A DNA stretch of 64,000 nucleotides from UBA117 sp049975245 (GCA_049975245.1 JBNGDB010000007.1:1-64000); one strand, 5' to 3'. Positions 1 to 9,699 are shown, numbered from the stretch's first letter. A program made the numbers and translations. Notes: generated from the sequence alone by a model not told the origin.

Positions 1-80
1 AATGATATATTCAAAAAATTATTTTTATAAATTGACTCTTTTTAAAAAAGAATTTAGATTAAAAAATAAAAATTTATAAA

Positions 81-2786
81 CTATAAATTCTCTTTCAATA
101 CATTTAGAGCATGATCTATAGCTTCTTGCATTTTATTAGTTTTTGGACCTGCTCCTTGTGCTAAGGTTGGCCTACCTCCTCCGCCCCCACCAAGTATAGT
201 AGCAGAAGTCTTTATAATTTCATTTATTTTGATACCTTTATCAATAGCTTTGGGAGATGACGCACCTACAATTTTACCTTCCAAATTTCCAATAACTACC
301 ACATCTATTTTTCCAGATTTTTCTGTTAAATCCGTGGCAATTCTTTGAAGTTCACCCATATCTGCCTCAACTATTTCAACTAAAATATTTAAACCATCTA
401 TTTTAACTGACTTTTCTCCAATTCCTTCTAATTTGAGAGAAGCAATCTGATCCTTTAATTTTTTAATATCATTTTTAAATGACTTCCATTCGGTAAAGAA
501 CCTATCACATGTTTTTGGAAGTTGAACAGATTCAACCTTGAAAATAGTGGAACTTTCCCTTAAAATGTTTTCATTACTCTGCATTGCTTCAACAGCGGCT
601 TCTCCAGCAGAAAAATCAATTCTTTCCACTCCATCCTGGATTCTTTCAGTTCTATTAATCTTAATTAAACCAATATCACCTGTTTCAGAAACGTGTGTTC
701 CAGCACAGGCTTGTACATCAACACCTTTAATTTCTATCACCCTAATATCCGAGCCAGGTACTACTCCCCCTTGATAAAGGATGAAACCATATTTTTTTTC
801 AGCTTCAGATCTTTCCATCCATCGGGCTGAAACATATTCATTAGACATTACATATTTATTGGCCAAAAGTTCAATTTCTTGAAGTTCTTCAAGGGTTATT
901 CTCTTGTAGTGGGAAAGATCTATACGTGATCTTTTAACTCCTTTTTGGGCTCCTGCTTGCCATATATGATCTCCAAGGATTTTTCTAGCAGCAGCAACTA
1001 TCAAGTGAGTTGCTGTGTGATTTCTAGCCAGTGATATGCGCCTATCCCAATCTATATAACCTTTTACTGAATCTCCCATATAAGATTTAAATTTAGATAC
1101 GTCTGCTTCATCAACTTTATGTAGAACAATATTGTCCTTTTTTTCTGCGTGAAGTACTCTTATTTTTTCCCCATTTAATTCTAAAAATCCAATATCAGAT
1201 GGTTGTCCGCCGCCTTCTGGATAAAAAAGAGTTCTATCAAATATTACATTATTCTCATAAAAACCAATTAACTCTGCTTCAAATTCAGTTTCATGGGGCT
1301 TACTATAAAATAAAAGTTCAGTTTTAGGAAAATCAAGATCTAAATCTAAATCTAAATCTTCAGGCTCTTCAGTATGTTCAGTGGCAACTAAGGTATAAAA
1401 GTTATCTGGAACTTGAACCTTGAAGTTTTCTTTATGAGCTATTTCCGAAGTGGTTTCCGGAGGTATTCCGTGGGAATCATATAATTTAATAAGGGTTTCT
1501 AGGGGCATTTCATTTATTTTATCTTTTTTAAGATATTTAATGGATTTTTGAACCATTCTCTTTCCTTTAGATATAGTTTTAAGGTATCTTTTATCCTCTA
1601 GTTCAATTATATTGTTAATATGATTCTGATGATTTTTAATTTGTGGATAAGTTTTAGATAAGAAATCTAATTGTATTTTCATTATGTCTGATAAAGAATA
1701 TGAAAGATTTAAATCTTTGATAAAACGAATTACTCTTCTTATAATAAGTCTGGCCAAATAACCTTCTTTAACATTAGAAGGTATTACGCCATCAGCAAGC
1801 ATAAAAGATAAACAACGGCTATGATCAGCTATTACATAAATTGATTCCATTGGCTTTGTTGTTTTTTCAAGATCAGCTAAGGATAAATCTAATCTTTTCG
1901 CTACTCTTTTACGTAGAGTTCTAAGATCTGCGAAAGTTTCTATATCCATCATTCCTGCTACACGAGCATTTTCAGCCAATATATGTTCATCTACTTCCAC
2001 ATTAGCCATTTCTTTTAATTGATTTATTACCGGCCCAAATGAGGCATCATAAGCAGTTGGTGTGCCTTGAGTTATCCATGCAAATCTTTCTAATCCATAA
2101 CCTGTATCTACTATTTTAAGTGGTATTTCTTTATATTCATTGTTAGGAAGGGTTTTGTATTTAATAAAAACTAGCGTGGCTAGTTCTACTCCTCTTACAC
2201 ATATTTCGTAGCATGGACCAGCGTTCCCTCCACCTTCCCACCAAGATTCTATGAAGGTAATCTCTGAAGGGTCAATTCCAATATGTTTAATAAAATCATG
2301 GCAATATTTTACTGTTTCATCTTCCCAGTAAATATTATTATCTTTAGAATTAAAGGCGTGATGCCCCCCCATGGTAAAACAAGTCATATGCCTGCCTGTT
2401 CGACCTACGTTATCTACATCGTTGAGTCTTATGGAAGGTTGTGCTACTACTAATGGGTTTGCAGGTGGTTCTACCATTCCTGATGTTACCCATGGTTGAA
2501 AATTATAGATTGATGCTCCTACTAAAAAAACATCGTCTCTCCATCTTTTTGCTAGAACAGGATATCTTTCTATGGGAGTATGTTTATTTTTTTGGAAAAA
2601 TTCTATAAAAGTTTCTTGAATACGGTTGAGATCATACTTTTTAGATGTAGCAGGGTTGCCTATGAATTCATATTTATCACAGGGAGCATCTCCACACGTA
2701 TTTCTATCTTCAATACTCCAAAATTCATTTCCACATGTTACACAAGTTTTTTTTTTAAATCCAAGTTCTTCAAGCTGAGTAGACAT
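81..2786 (-). CDS. alaS: alanyl-tRNA synthetase, archaeal type
   Basis: Charges tRNA-Ala with alanine in the cytoplasm and hydrolyses mischarged Ser/Gly-tRNA-Ala. About 900 residues, the usual archaeal length. An N-terminal Cys-rich zinc-like segment (CVTCGNEFW...CGDAPCDKY) typical of archaeal AlaRS precedes the class II catalytic core (RLNDVDNVGRTGRH, then GGHHAF). The editing domain shows HTATH and CAGTH metal ligands, and the C-terminal end carries a Gly-rich GGGGGGRPTLAQG segment. An ATG three codons upstream (2795) is possible; 2786 is preferred because TGATT precedes it and family members usually start MS-QLEELGF. An acidic DLDLDLDLDF tract near residue 480 is encoded by a hexanucleotide repeat. 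The gene lies downstream of the ribosomal stalk operon on the same strand, beyond a terminator-like hairpin, so it probably has its own promoter. Confidence 0.97.
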   Translation of the reverse strand: MSTQLEELGFKKKTCVTCGNEFWSIEDRNTCGDAPCDKYEFIGNPATSKKYDLNRIQETFIEFFQKNKHTPIERYPVLAKRWRDDVFLVGASIYNFQPWVTSGMVEPPANPLVVAQPSIRLNDVDNVGRTGRHMTCFTMGGHHAFNSKDNNIYWEDETVKYCHDFIKHIGIDPSEITFIESWWEGGGNAGPCYEICVRGVELATLVFIKYKTLPNNEYKEIPLKIVDTGYGLERFAWITQGTPTAYDASFGPVINQLKEMANVEVDEHILAENARVAGMMDIETFADLRTLRKRVAKRLDLSLADLEKTTKPMESIYVIADHSRCLSFMLADGVIPSNVKEGYLARLIIRRVIRFIKDLNLSYSLSDIMKIQLDFLSKTYPQIKNHQNHINNIIELEDKRYLKTISKGKRMVQKSIKYLKKDKINEMPLETLIKLYDSHGIPPETTSEIAHKENFKVQVPDNFYTLVATEHTEEPEDLDLDLDLDFPKTELLFYSKPHETEFEAELIGFYENNVIFDRTLFYPEGGGQPSDIGFLELNGEKIRVLHAEKKDNIVLHKVDEADVSKFKSYMGDSVKGYIDWDRRISLARNHTATHLIVAAARKILGDHIWQAGAQKGVKRSRIDLSHYKRITLEELQEIELLANKYVMSNEYVSARWMERSEAEKKYGFILYQGGVVPGSDIRVIEIKGVDVQACAGTHVSETGDIGLIKINRTERIQDGVERIDFSAGEAAVEAMQSNENILRESSTIFKVESVQLPKTCDRFFTEWKSFKNDIKKLKDQIASLKLEGIGEKSVKIDGLNILVEIVEADMGELQRIATDLTEKSGKIDVVVIGNLEGKIVGASSPKAIDKGIKINEIIKTSATILGGGGGGRPTLAQGAGPKTNKMQEAIDHALNVLKENL
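1333..1359. repeat. hexanucleotide tandem repeat inside alaS
   Basis: Consecutive TAAATC/ATCTAA hexamers on the plus strand encode alternating Asp-Leu residues in an acidic linker of AlaRS. In-frame hexamer repeats like this can expand or contract by slippage without breaking the frame. Confidence 0.6.
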
Positions 2787-2920
2787 GTTAATCATTATAA
2801 TTTTGTATAATATTAATGAATCGATATGAATAATAATATTAATTAAATATAATATTAATTAAATTTATTTGTATAGTTTAGGGTTTATAATATCTAAAAT
2901 TAATTAAAAAAAATTAATAA

Positions 2921-2956
2921 AAAGTCGAATATGCTCTATTAGCATAAAACGACTTT
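2921..2956 (-). terminator. hairpin terminator after the ribosomal stalk operon
   Basis: Twelve bases beyond the rpl12 stop the sequence folds into a two-part stem: AAAGTCG/CGACTTT outside and ATGCT/AGCAT inside with a CTATT loop. Read on the minus strand it is followed by TTTTTATT, as expected of an archaeal intrinsic terminator. It would separate rpl12 from alaS. Confidence 0.6.
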
Positions 2957-2967
2957 AATTGTAGAAT

Positions 2968-3279
<312 letters not shown>

Positions 3280-3315
3280 ATGATCACCTCAAATTTCTTC
3301 ATCAATTTTAAATGC

Positions 3316-3324
3316 TTTTATATA
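3316..3324 (-). promoter_or_regulatory. possible internal TATA box for rpl12
   Basis: The minus strand reads TATATAAAAG about 40 bases before the rpl12 ATG, inside the gap between rplP0 and rpl12. The spacing would start a transcript a few bases before the ribosome binding site. An extra promoter would fit the several copies of P1 per ribosome. The region is AT-rich, so chance is possible. Confidence 0.4.
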
Positions 3325-3381
3325 CAATTTATTGACAAATTTATGCCAATTACAATTTAAATTATTTATTTAATTATAAAA

Positions 3382-4395
3382 TTATCCAAACAGAGCTCCA
3401 AGCCCTGCTGCTGCATCTTCTTCTTTGTCTTCTTCCTCTTCCTCTTCTTCTTCATCGGGTTTTTCTTCTTTTTCTTCTTTAGCTTCAACCTTCTTAGCAC
3501 TTGATTTTAATTTTTGTAAGAGTTCATCATCAACTGCAGATTGATCTTTAGCTGAAATTTCAGATGCCAATGCTAACATCTGTGAATAAGCCTTGGATAA
3601 TAATGAATCCGAAGTTTTAGATGTTAATATTGAAGCATTCACAGCCAAATTCAAAGATTTGGTTGCAGCATCTTGTATAAGAATTGGCATGGACTCTTTG
3701 GTATAAATTAATGCATTTACAGATAGATTTAATGCTTGAGAAAAGGCTTTTTGAATATCGGAAAAAGTTTTTTCTTCATCTATGGTTAACAAGTCTGAAG
3801 TATAAACTGTTTGATCTTCATAAGCAGCCACTAAATCAATTCCAACTTCCATGGGGAAAATTTCCAGTCTTGCCAAAATACTGGCCACTTTTGCTGGAAT
3901 TGGCTCTCCTTCTTCTACAATAGTTTTATCTTTAGTTATAACAATTTTACCTTTATCAATTTTAGCCGGGATACCTATTTGTTGGAGTTCGCCAAGTATA
4001 GGTCCAGGTTTAAATGCAGTGTCACCTTTAGGTACAACTATATCTGAAGGAGCTATGCTTCCTGCGCGAGCAGGTGCTGGAGTTTTACTATCCTCCAAAA
4101 TTTTGTAAAGTTTGAAAGGGTTCATACTAGTAAATACCATAGCTGGCTGTCCTTCCATGTAATTCTTTAAACCATTAATGTTAGACTTATCTTTATCAGA
4201 TTCTTCTAAAGCCAAACTCATCAATGTTTTACGTGACATTTTAATTGTTGCATTACCTTTTAAGTCTTTTCGCATTTTTTGAAGTTGTGGAGCAGGAATA
4301 TCTGCTAAATTAGCCATACCTATAACTTCATAATTATTTATTAACTCTTTAAGGTTTTTGACTTCATCTTTTTTCCAATCAGCTACATGGGGCAT
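3382..4395 (-). CDS. rplP0: 50S ribosomal protein P0 (L10 family)
   Basis: Anchors the acidic stalk to 23S rRNA and binds P1 dimers. 337 residues, the usual archaeal P0 length. It begins MPHVADWKKDEV, as archaeal L10 does, has an L10 domain followed by the P0 insertion, then C-terminal helices that bind P1 and an acidic tail ending GLGALFG, the same terminal peptide as rpl12. Its ATG overlaps the rpl1 stop by one base (TAATG), so the two are translationally coupled, and GGTGATC precedes the start. Confidence 0.98.
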   Translation of the reverse strand: MPHVADWKKDEVKNLKELINNYEVIGMANLADIPAPQLQKMRKDLKGNATIKMSRKTLMSLALEESDKDKSNINGLKNYMEGQPAMVFTSMNPFKLYKILEDSKTPAPARAGSIAPSDIVVPKGDTAFKPGPILGELQQIGIPAKIDKGKIVITKDKTIVEEGEPIPAKVASILARLEIFPMEVGIDLVAAYEDQTVYTSDLLTIDEEKTFSDIQKAFSQALNLSVNALIYTKESMPILIQDAATKSLNLAVNASILTSKTSDSLLSKAYSQMLALASEISAKDQSAVDDELLQKLKSSAKKVEAKEEKEEKPDEEEEEEEEDKEEDAAAGLGALFG

Positions 4396-5033
4396 TAGAT
4401 CACCTTCACTACTGGACCCATGGTAGTTTTAACATACATGGACTTTATTTGATTTCTTCCTTTCTCCAGTTTTTGGTCCAATAAACCCAGTACAGCTTCT
4501 ATATTATCAGCAATTAGCTCATCATCCATATCCTGAGTACCAACAATTGCTTGAATAAGAGGTTGATCTTTTATTCTAACTTTAATAGTGTTTTTAAGTC
4601 TTCCAATTATTGGTTCTGGCTTAATGGATGCTGGTACTGGCTTTGGCATTTTCTTTCTGGGTCCTAAAACCGGTCCTAAAAATCTACCTACTAGGGGCAT
4701 CATATCAGCCTGGGCAACAAAAAAGTTATATTTATTAGCCATTTTCTTAGCATCTTTTCTATTTTTTCCCAGATCTTCTAATTCTGCTTTATTTAATATT
4801 AGATCTGCACCGGCCTTTTCAGCTTGGACAGCCAAGTCCCCATCTGCAATAAAAGCAATTTTGACGTCTTTTCCACGTCCATTTGGTAGAGAAACTTCTT
4901 CGTCAATACGATTTTCTGGTTTATTGACGTCTAAGTCTTTGATGTTAATTACTACATCAACAGACTGTGTGAAGTTTCTCGGCTTGGCTTGTTCCTTTGC
5001 CTTCTTCACCGCTTCCATTATCTCTTGTTTCAT
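4395..5033 (-). CDS. rpl1: 50S ribosomal protein L1
   Basis: Binds 23S rRNA at the L1 stalk and, in several archaea, represses translation of its own operon by binding the mRNA. 212 residues, the standard length. The FLGPVLGPRKKMPKP segment is the L1 signature, and the C-terminal VKTTMGPVVKV is typical. GGAGGAATTTTA precedes the ATG. A 71-base gap separates it from rpl11; its stop overlaps the start of rplP0. Confidence 0.98.
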   Translation of the reverse strand: MKQEIMEAVKKAKEQAKPRNFTQSVDVVINIKDLDVNKPENRIDEEVSLPNGRGKDVKIAFIADGDLAVQAEKAGADLILNKAELEDLGKNRKDAKKMANKYNFFVAQADMMPLVGRFLGPVLGPRKKMPKPVPASIKPEPIIGRLKNTIKVRIKDQPLIQAIVGTQDMDDELIADNIEAVLGLLDQKLEKGRNQIKSMYVKTTMGPVVKVI

Positions 5034-5104
5034 TAAAATTCCTCCATGAACTTTTTAATAAAAAGTTCATCATAAATTTTTGATAAAGAATTTAAAGTTA
5101 GTTA

Positions 5105-5587
5105 TTATTCTTTTAATATATCATCGTATGCGCCCTGATCAATTTCAGCCTGCACTTCTCTAGGATCTTTTCCATTTACAGTTATACCCATACTAACACA
5201 AGTTCCTATTATTTCTTTGGCAGCATTCTTGTAATCGTTTGCTAGAAGAGAATCAAATTTCATTCTAGAAACTTTAAGGGCTTGTTCAACAGAAATATCA
5301 GCTATTTTATCCATTCCAGGATCTTGTGAAGCTTTTTCAATTTTTAGTTCATCCATAATAAGTGCAGTGGTAGGGGGAGTACCTATTTCAATTTCAAAAT
5401 CTTTAGTTTCAGTGTCAACTATAATTTTTACTGGAACTTTCATTCCTTCAAAATCTCCAGTTTTAGTATTTATAGCTTCAACGACTTGCATCATATTGAT
5501 TCCTAACGGACCAATTGCAGGACCTAATGGTGGTCCCGGCGTAGCTTTTCCGCCTTCTACGAGAATCTCAACTGTCTCTTTAGCCAT
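5105..5587 (-). CDS. rpl11: 50S ribosomal protein L11
   Basis: Forms the base of the stalk with P0 at the GTPase-associated centre. 160 residues, with the Pro/Gly-rich L11 N-terminus (GGKATPGPPLGPAIGPLGIN). The C-terminal domain has the conserved rRNA-binding helices. The start overlaps the spt5 stop by one base (TAATG) and an AAGGAGG site lies in the end of spt5, so translation is probably coupled. Confidence 0.98.
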   Translation of the reverse strand: MAKETVEILVEGGKATPGPPLGPAIGPLGINMMQVVEAINTKTGDFEGMKVPVKIIVDTETKDFEIEIGTPPTTALIMDELKIEKASQDPGMDKIADISVEQALKVSRMKFDSLLANDYKNAAKEIIGTCVSMGITVNGKDPREVQAEIDQGAYDDILKE

Positions 5588-6048
5588 TAGTCAGCCTCCT
5601 TTTGTATTATTCTTATTTGATCACCTTTAACAGTAACAGGAATAGGAACAGCAGCCTCTATTAGTTCTAAAACTACCTCTTCCCGGGATTCATCGATTCT
5701 AACTACTTTAGCCTTTTCTCCTTTAAATGGACCAGAAATAAGTTCTACAATACTTCCCTTCTGTATTGAAGCTAGTATTGGTTCTGGTTTTAAAAAGGTC
5801 TTAATTTCCTCAAAGGATATCATACCTTCAACCGCTCCCCTAATATTAGGAACTTTAAAAGCAGGATTTTGCATATCTAATTTTGAGGAAGATTCAACTA
5901 AAATGTATCCACGGAGGGTTTCTGGAACTAAAATAGAATTTACTTCAATTCCGCTATTTTGAACATTTCTAGCAACCATTCTCGCAACATTCTTCTCTTG
6001 TCCCACAAGAGTTCTTATTGCATATATTAAGTTATCACTATCTTCCAT
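5587..6048 (-). CDS. spt5: transcription elongation factor Spt5 (NusG family)
   Basis: Archaeal NusG/Spt5 binds RNA polymerase with Spt4 and closes the clamp during elongation. The protein has an N-terminal NGN domain (YAIRTLVGQEKNVARM) and a C-terminal KOW domain (SGPFKGEKAKVVRID). The frame extends nine codons upstream to an ATG at 6075, but the ATG at 6048 is preferred: GGTCGTGTGG lies just before it and the NGN domain starts directly after it. It sits between secE and rpl11, the usual archaeal order linking transcription, secretion and ribosome genes. Confidence 0.96.
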   Translation of the reverse strand: MEDSDNLIYAIRTLVGQEKNVARMVARNVQNSGIEVNSILVPETLRGYILVESSSKLDMQNPAFKVPNIRGAVEGMISFEEIKTFLKPEPILASIQKGSIVELISGPFKGEKAKVVRIDESREEVVLELIEAAVPIPVTVKGDQIRIIQKEAD

Positions 6049-6233
6049 TAACCACACGACCTTATAAAATTTCATAGGTTTATGGGTTTAATTGTAAAAA
6101 TATTATTAACAATTTAAGCCATATTATTTATAATAAATCTTTAATCCAATTATAAATCTTAATTAAAAGCATTTTTCTCTAAATGAATCGAATTTATTGA
6201 GCTATACTCTCACATTATTTTGAAAATATATAA

Positions 6234-6422
6234 CTAAGCGCCCACTAATTGGGCAGCTAGATTAATTATAAAACCTATAACACCTATAATTATTATTCCA
6301 ATGCCAGTGACCTTGGCAACATTCATAAATTCTTCTCTATCTGGTTTCTTTGAAACATGTAGAACTCTTCTACATTCTCTAATAAAATTGATAGTAGACT
6401 CTTTGTAATTACCTAAATTCAT
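6234..6422 (-). CDS. secE: protein translocase SecE/Sec61 gamma subunit
   Basis: Small essential subunit of the SecYE translocon in the cytoplasmic membrane. 62 residues: an amphipathic helix ending in the CRRVLHVSKKPDREEF segment typical of archaeal SecE, then one membrane helix (about residues 37-60, rich in Ile and Gly). It is the first gene of the spt5-ribosomal operon, and a TATA box lies about 85 bases upstream. Confidence 0.95.
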   Translation of the reverse strand: MNLGNYKESTINFIRECRRVLHVSKKPDREEFMNVAKVTGIGIIIIGVIGFIINLAAQLVGA

Positions 6423-6505
6423 TAAAATCCCTACTTTGATAATAGTAAAAATAAGGAATAAAAAAATCTATTTTTTAGATTGTATTAGTTTGTTATCACT
6501 AGGGA

Positions 6506-6513
6506 TTTATAAA
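6506..6513 (-). promoter_or_regulatory. TATA box of the secE-spt5-ribosomal operon
   Basis: On the minus strand GAAAAGG (a BRE-like purine run) directly precedes TTTATAAAT, a strong archaeal promoter match. It lies about 85 bases before the secE ATG, giving a predicted 5' leader of roughly 55-60 bases. Confidence 0.6.
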
Positions 6514-6663
6514 CCTTTTCATTTACCACATAGATAGTAATAACTAACTTAGAAAAATAGTACCAATTTAAGTTGAGGCACTCACTAACCAGAATATCTT
6601 GATCAACAAAAAAATTAATGATCAGAACATTTGCTTTCTAAACAAAAATTTATATGTTTTTGG

Positions 6664-7800
6664 TTAAAAAACTCCATCAATAAATTCTTCTAAGGAAGAT
6701 TCGTCTGCAGATTCTTTTTCTCTCTCACTAATATATTCTCGTTCAGCAGGTGTTCCGAATATATGAGGAGATCTAACTCCTGCAACAACAATGGTAGTTC
6801 TGATAACATTTTGTAGATCTTCTTGTATCTGAGCTCCCCATATTATATTGGAGTCAGGATCAAGTTCGTCGGCTACTATCTGAACAATCTTTTCAGCTTC
6901 ATGCAGTGTAAGGTCTGAGCTTCCAGATATATTTATTAATGCTCCTTTAGCATTGGATATATCCAGATCTAAAAGTGGACTGTTTAATGCTTCATGGACT
7001 GATTCAATTGCACGGTCTCCTGATTCTGATTCGCCCATTCCAATCATTGCCATTCCAGAGCCTTTCATTATGCTCCTTATATCGGCAAAATCTAGACTTA
7101 CAAGACCAGGTTTGGTTATGAGTTCAGTTATTCCCTTAACCGCTCTTCCTAAAAGTTCATCAGCCACCATGAAAGCCTTATTCAATGGTAGATTTGGAGC
7201 AACTTCCAGTAGCTTGTCGTTGGGTATAACTATTACTGTATCAGCTGCACTTTGTAGTTTTTCAAGACCTTTCTCAGCATTTTCTCTTCTTCGAAGTCCT
7301 TCTGCACTGAAAGGCATTGTTGCGACCGCTATAGTCAATGCACCTGCTTTTTTGGCTAATTTTGAAATTACCGGAGCAGAACCAGTTCCAGTTCCACCTC
7401 CCAGCCCACAGGTTACAAATACCATGTCAGCCCCATCTAATTTAGATCTTATTTCGTCTTCACTTTCTTCTGCACTTTCTTCGCCTATTTCCGGCATACC
7501 TCCTGCACCGAGGCCGCCGCAGGTTTTTCTTCCGATCAACAATTTCCCATTAGAATTCGAGTAGAAAAGATCTTGTGCATCTGTGTTAATGGCAACTGTA
7601 TCTGCACCTTCGATTCCTATGTCCATAAGTCTCGAAACAGTGTTATTTCCAGCGCCACCAGCACCAACTACAAATATCTTTGCTCGACTTTTGTCTATGA
7701 TTTCTCTAAGGTCTTCGTCGATTTCCATGTCGTAACTTTTGGGATTTGATCTATCCATTTTGTTTTCAGATTCTTTTATGGCATCGTTTATGAATTTCAA
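6664..7800 (-). CDS. ftsZ: cell division protein FtsZ
   Basis: Tubulin-like GTPase that polymerises into the division ring. 378 residues with an extended N-terminus of about 40 residues. The nucleotide-binding GAGGAGNNT lies near residue 46, and the tubulin signature GGGTGTG at residues 134-140. The T7 loop contains NLPLNKAFMVADELLGRAVKGI and SLDFADIR. The start codon is TTG, preceded by GGGGTAG. The gene is alone between the secE operon and the 8004-8567 gene. A TATA-like element lies about 46 bases upstream. Confidence 0.97.
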   Translation of the reverse strand: MKFINDAIKESENKMDRSNPKSYDMEIDEDLREIIDKSRAKIFVVGAGGAGNNTVSRLMDIGIEGADTVAINTDAQDLFYSNSNGKLLIGRKTCGGLGAGGMPEIGEESAEESEDEIRSKLDGADMVFVTCGLGGGTGTGSAPVISKLAKKAGALTIAVATMPFSAEGLRRRENAEKGLEKLQSAADTVIVIPNDKLLEVAPNLPLNKAFMVADELLGRAVKGITELITKPGLVSLDFADIRSIMKGSGMAMIGMGESESGDRAIESVHEALNSPLLDLDISNAKGALINISGSSDLTLHEAEKIVQIVADELDPDSNIIWGAQIQEDLQNVIRTTIVVAGVRSPHIFGTPAEREYISEREKESADESSLEEFIDGVF

Positions 7801-7845
7801 TTACTACCCCCACATCATTCTATGGGATTTGTTATTGTACTAACT

Positions 7846-7854
7846 TATATTTAA
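7846..7854 (-). promoter_or_regulatory. TATA box of ftsZ
   Basis: The minus strand reads TTGCTTTTAAATATAAG; the TTAAATATA portion is about 46 bases before the ftsZ TTG start, which would place transcription initiation near 7820 and give a short leader carrying the GGGGTAG ribosome binding site. Confidence 0.5.
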
Positions 7855-8003
7855 AAGCAACGGTTATTGTATGACAATTCTTTATCATTGCCACAAATTT
7901 TTATCCTTATGCATGTAAAATTGTGATTTTTGTTAACCATTGGAAGTTGAAATAAGATCACCTTTGGTTAAAAAAAATATCTCACAATAATTTTTTAAAT
8001 GGT

Positions 8004-8567
8004 CTAAGGTCTAGGCATTGCAATTATTTCATGAATTCTCAGATCAAAAAAGTTATTCATGTGGGCCGCTGTCAAAACTATGGCTGCATCAGCCCCTCTA
8101 CCTGTTCCACCAATAGCAATAACCTCAGAACCAACAGGGATTAATCCAGCATCAGCTGCCATAATACTGATCTCCACACCGACTTTAACACCTTGAGAAA
8201 GCATGCGAAGGGTGGCTGCTATTATTTCAACAGGCGTTACGCCGCCAAATTTGTTTGATATTCCCCTTCCCACACCGCTTAAAGAGTGGGAACCAACATA
8301 GGTTACTATTCCTTTTTCTTTAAGTTTTTTTTCATCTTCAGCTTTTAATTCCAATTTACCTTTAGTCTTAAACCCAGCATGATGGGTAATGCTTACTATA
8401 TCAGCATCATCAATTTTTTCAGCTAATTTAAGAGCCGTATTGCCAGAAACTGATGCTACAACAATATTTTTTATTCCTAATTCCTTTTTTCTAATTTTAA
8501 CTAATTCTAACAATTTTTCTGTATTTTCTTCTCCAGGATTTTCAAAATAATATATGGACTTTTTCAT
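8004..8567 (-). CDS. pyruvate kinase alpha/beta domain-like protein
   Basis: A standalone 187-residue protein resembling the C-terminal (alpha/beta) domain of pyruvate kinase, without the catalytic barrel. Such proteins occur in methanogens and their role is unknown to me. Visible features are an ENTEKLLELVKIR start, a VVASVSGNTALKLAE stretch like the pyruvate kinase allosteric fold, and a C-terminal GGTGRGADAAIVLTAAH segment. A GGTG ribosome binding site precedes the ATG. It is divergent from comA across a 355-base gap. A role in small-molecule sensing is possible but unproven. Confidence 0.75.
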   Translation of the reverse strand: MKKSIYYFENPGEENTEKLLELVKIRKKELGIKNIVVASVSGNTALKLAEKIDDADIVSITHHAGFKTKGKLELKAEDEKKLKEKGIVTYVGSHSLSGVGRGISNKFGGVTPVEIIAATLRMLSQGVKVGVEISIMAADAGLIPVGSEVIAIGGTGRGADAAIVLTAAHMNNFFDLRIHEIIAMPRP

Positions 8568-8922
8568 AAAAACACCTTATACTATTAATAGTTAAGACCA
8601 TAATTTAAATAAAATTTATTCCTATAAGATTTTTTTATCTTTTTATAAGGAGCAAATTTATCACTCATCATATGGATTTATAAAATGAAAAGTTTATTTC
8701 ATTTAAACATTACATTAAAAAATTAAGACACTATTTTTTTCAAAAAATTTTATAACTACAAAATTTTATTAATTGATTAGTAAAAAATATAATCGAAAAT
8801 AATTTAATTAGATATAATATACTAATATAAATAAAATACCAATTTATTCAATTTTTCTATACTTTAATATATTAAGATATGATAACAAAATATAAAAGAA
8901 TATTATCACAATAGGTGATTTA
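8568..8922. other. intergenic region between divergent genes
   Basis: AT-rich spacer holding the promoters of the minus-strand pyruvate-kinase-like gene and plus-strand comA. Only the immediate ribosome binding sites are clear: AAGGTG before the first and AGGTGATT before the second. Several A/T runs could serve as TATA boxes but none stands out. I see no open frame with a good start and no RNA gene. Confidence 0.5.
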
Positions 8923-9699
8923 ATGAAGGCTTTTGATTTTTTAGCACCAGAACGTTTAAAAAAACCCCGCGATATAGGCACCACCATGATGCTTGATAAA
9001 GGTATGGGTCTTAAAACAGCTGAAGATTTAATGGAAATTTCTGGTGACTATGTTGACTTTGCCAAATTTGGATGGGCAACTATAACTCTCCATGACAGAG
9101 AACTAATTAAAGATAAAGTGGATATGTATTCATCATATAATATTAAACCTTATCCGGGCGGCACCTTATTTGAAATCGCTTATATCAAAAATGAAATTGA
9201 AAAATACCTAGAAGAAGCATCTAAATTAGGATTCAATACTTTAGAAATTTCAGATGGATCTACTAATATACCTGCCGATAGTAGGGAAAAAATAATATGT
9301 GATGCGAAGGAACAAGGTTTTTTTGTTATTACTGAAGTTGGGAAAAAAAATCCCATAGAAGATCATAAAATAGATACAGTGGAAAGAACTGGTTTGATAA
9401 ATTTTGACTTAAAATGTGGAGCAGATAAAGTTCTGATTGAAGCTCGTGAAAGTGGTAAAGGTATTGGAATCTTTGATGATAAAGGAAATGTTAAAGAGGA
9501 TGAAGTGGATTTACTAATTAATAATATTGACTTAGAAAAAATTATTTGGGAAGCCCCCCAAAAAAATCAACAAGTATATTTCATCTTGAAGTTTGGAGCA
9601 AATGTAAATCTGGGTAATATTCCACCCGAAGAAATTACATCCTTAGAAACCATGCGACGTGGTTTAAGAGGGGATACTTTAGGAAAGGTGAAACTTTAA
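8923..9699 (+). CDS. comA: phosphosulfolactate synthase
   Basis: Adds sulfite to phosphoenolpyruvate to give (2R)-phosphosulfolactate, the first step of one route to coenzyme M, the methyl carrier of methanogenesis. 258 residues, the family length. Typical segments are the start FDFLAPERLKKPRDIGTTMMLDKG, KFGWATITLHDRELI, the barrel strands FNTLEISDGSTNIP and EVGKKNP, and the C-terminal FGANVNLGNIPPEEI. Its stop overlaps the next ATG by one base (TAATG), so it is coupled to the ABC ATPase gene. Confidence 0.95.
   Translation: MKAFDFLAPERLKKPRDIGTTMMLDKGMGLKTAEDLMEISGDYVDFAKFGWATITLHDRELIKDKVDMYSSYNIKPYPGGTLFEIAYIKNEIEKYLEEASKLGFNTLEISDGSTNIPADSREKIICDAKEQGFFVITEVGKKNPIEDHKIDTVERTGLINFDLKCGADKVLIEARESGKGIGIFDDKGNVKEDEVDLLINNIDLEKIIWEAPQKNQQVYFILKFGANVNLGNIPPEEITSLETMRRGLRGDTLGKVKL

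Noticed and set aside
4588..5049. 153-codon plus-strand frame over rpl1
   Set aside because: Antisense to a certain ribosomal protein gene; no family resemblance.
6598..6626. Two TGATCA palindromes able to form a hairpin between ftsZ and secE
   Set aside because: Only a 6-bp stem with a 13-base loop and no trailing T-run on the ftsZ strand; weak as a terminator.
6953..7564. 203-codon open frame on the plus strand inside ftsZ
   Set aside because: It is antisense to the conserved ftsZ frame, has a Ser/Pro/Ile-rich composition typical of reverse reading, and lacks a ribosome binding site.
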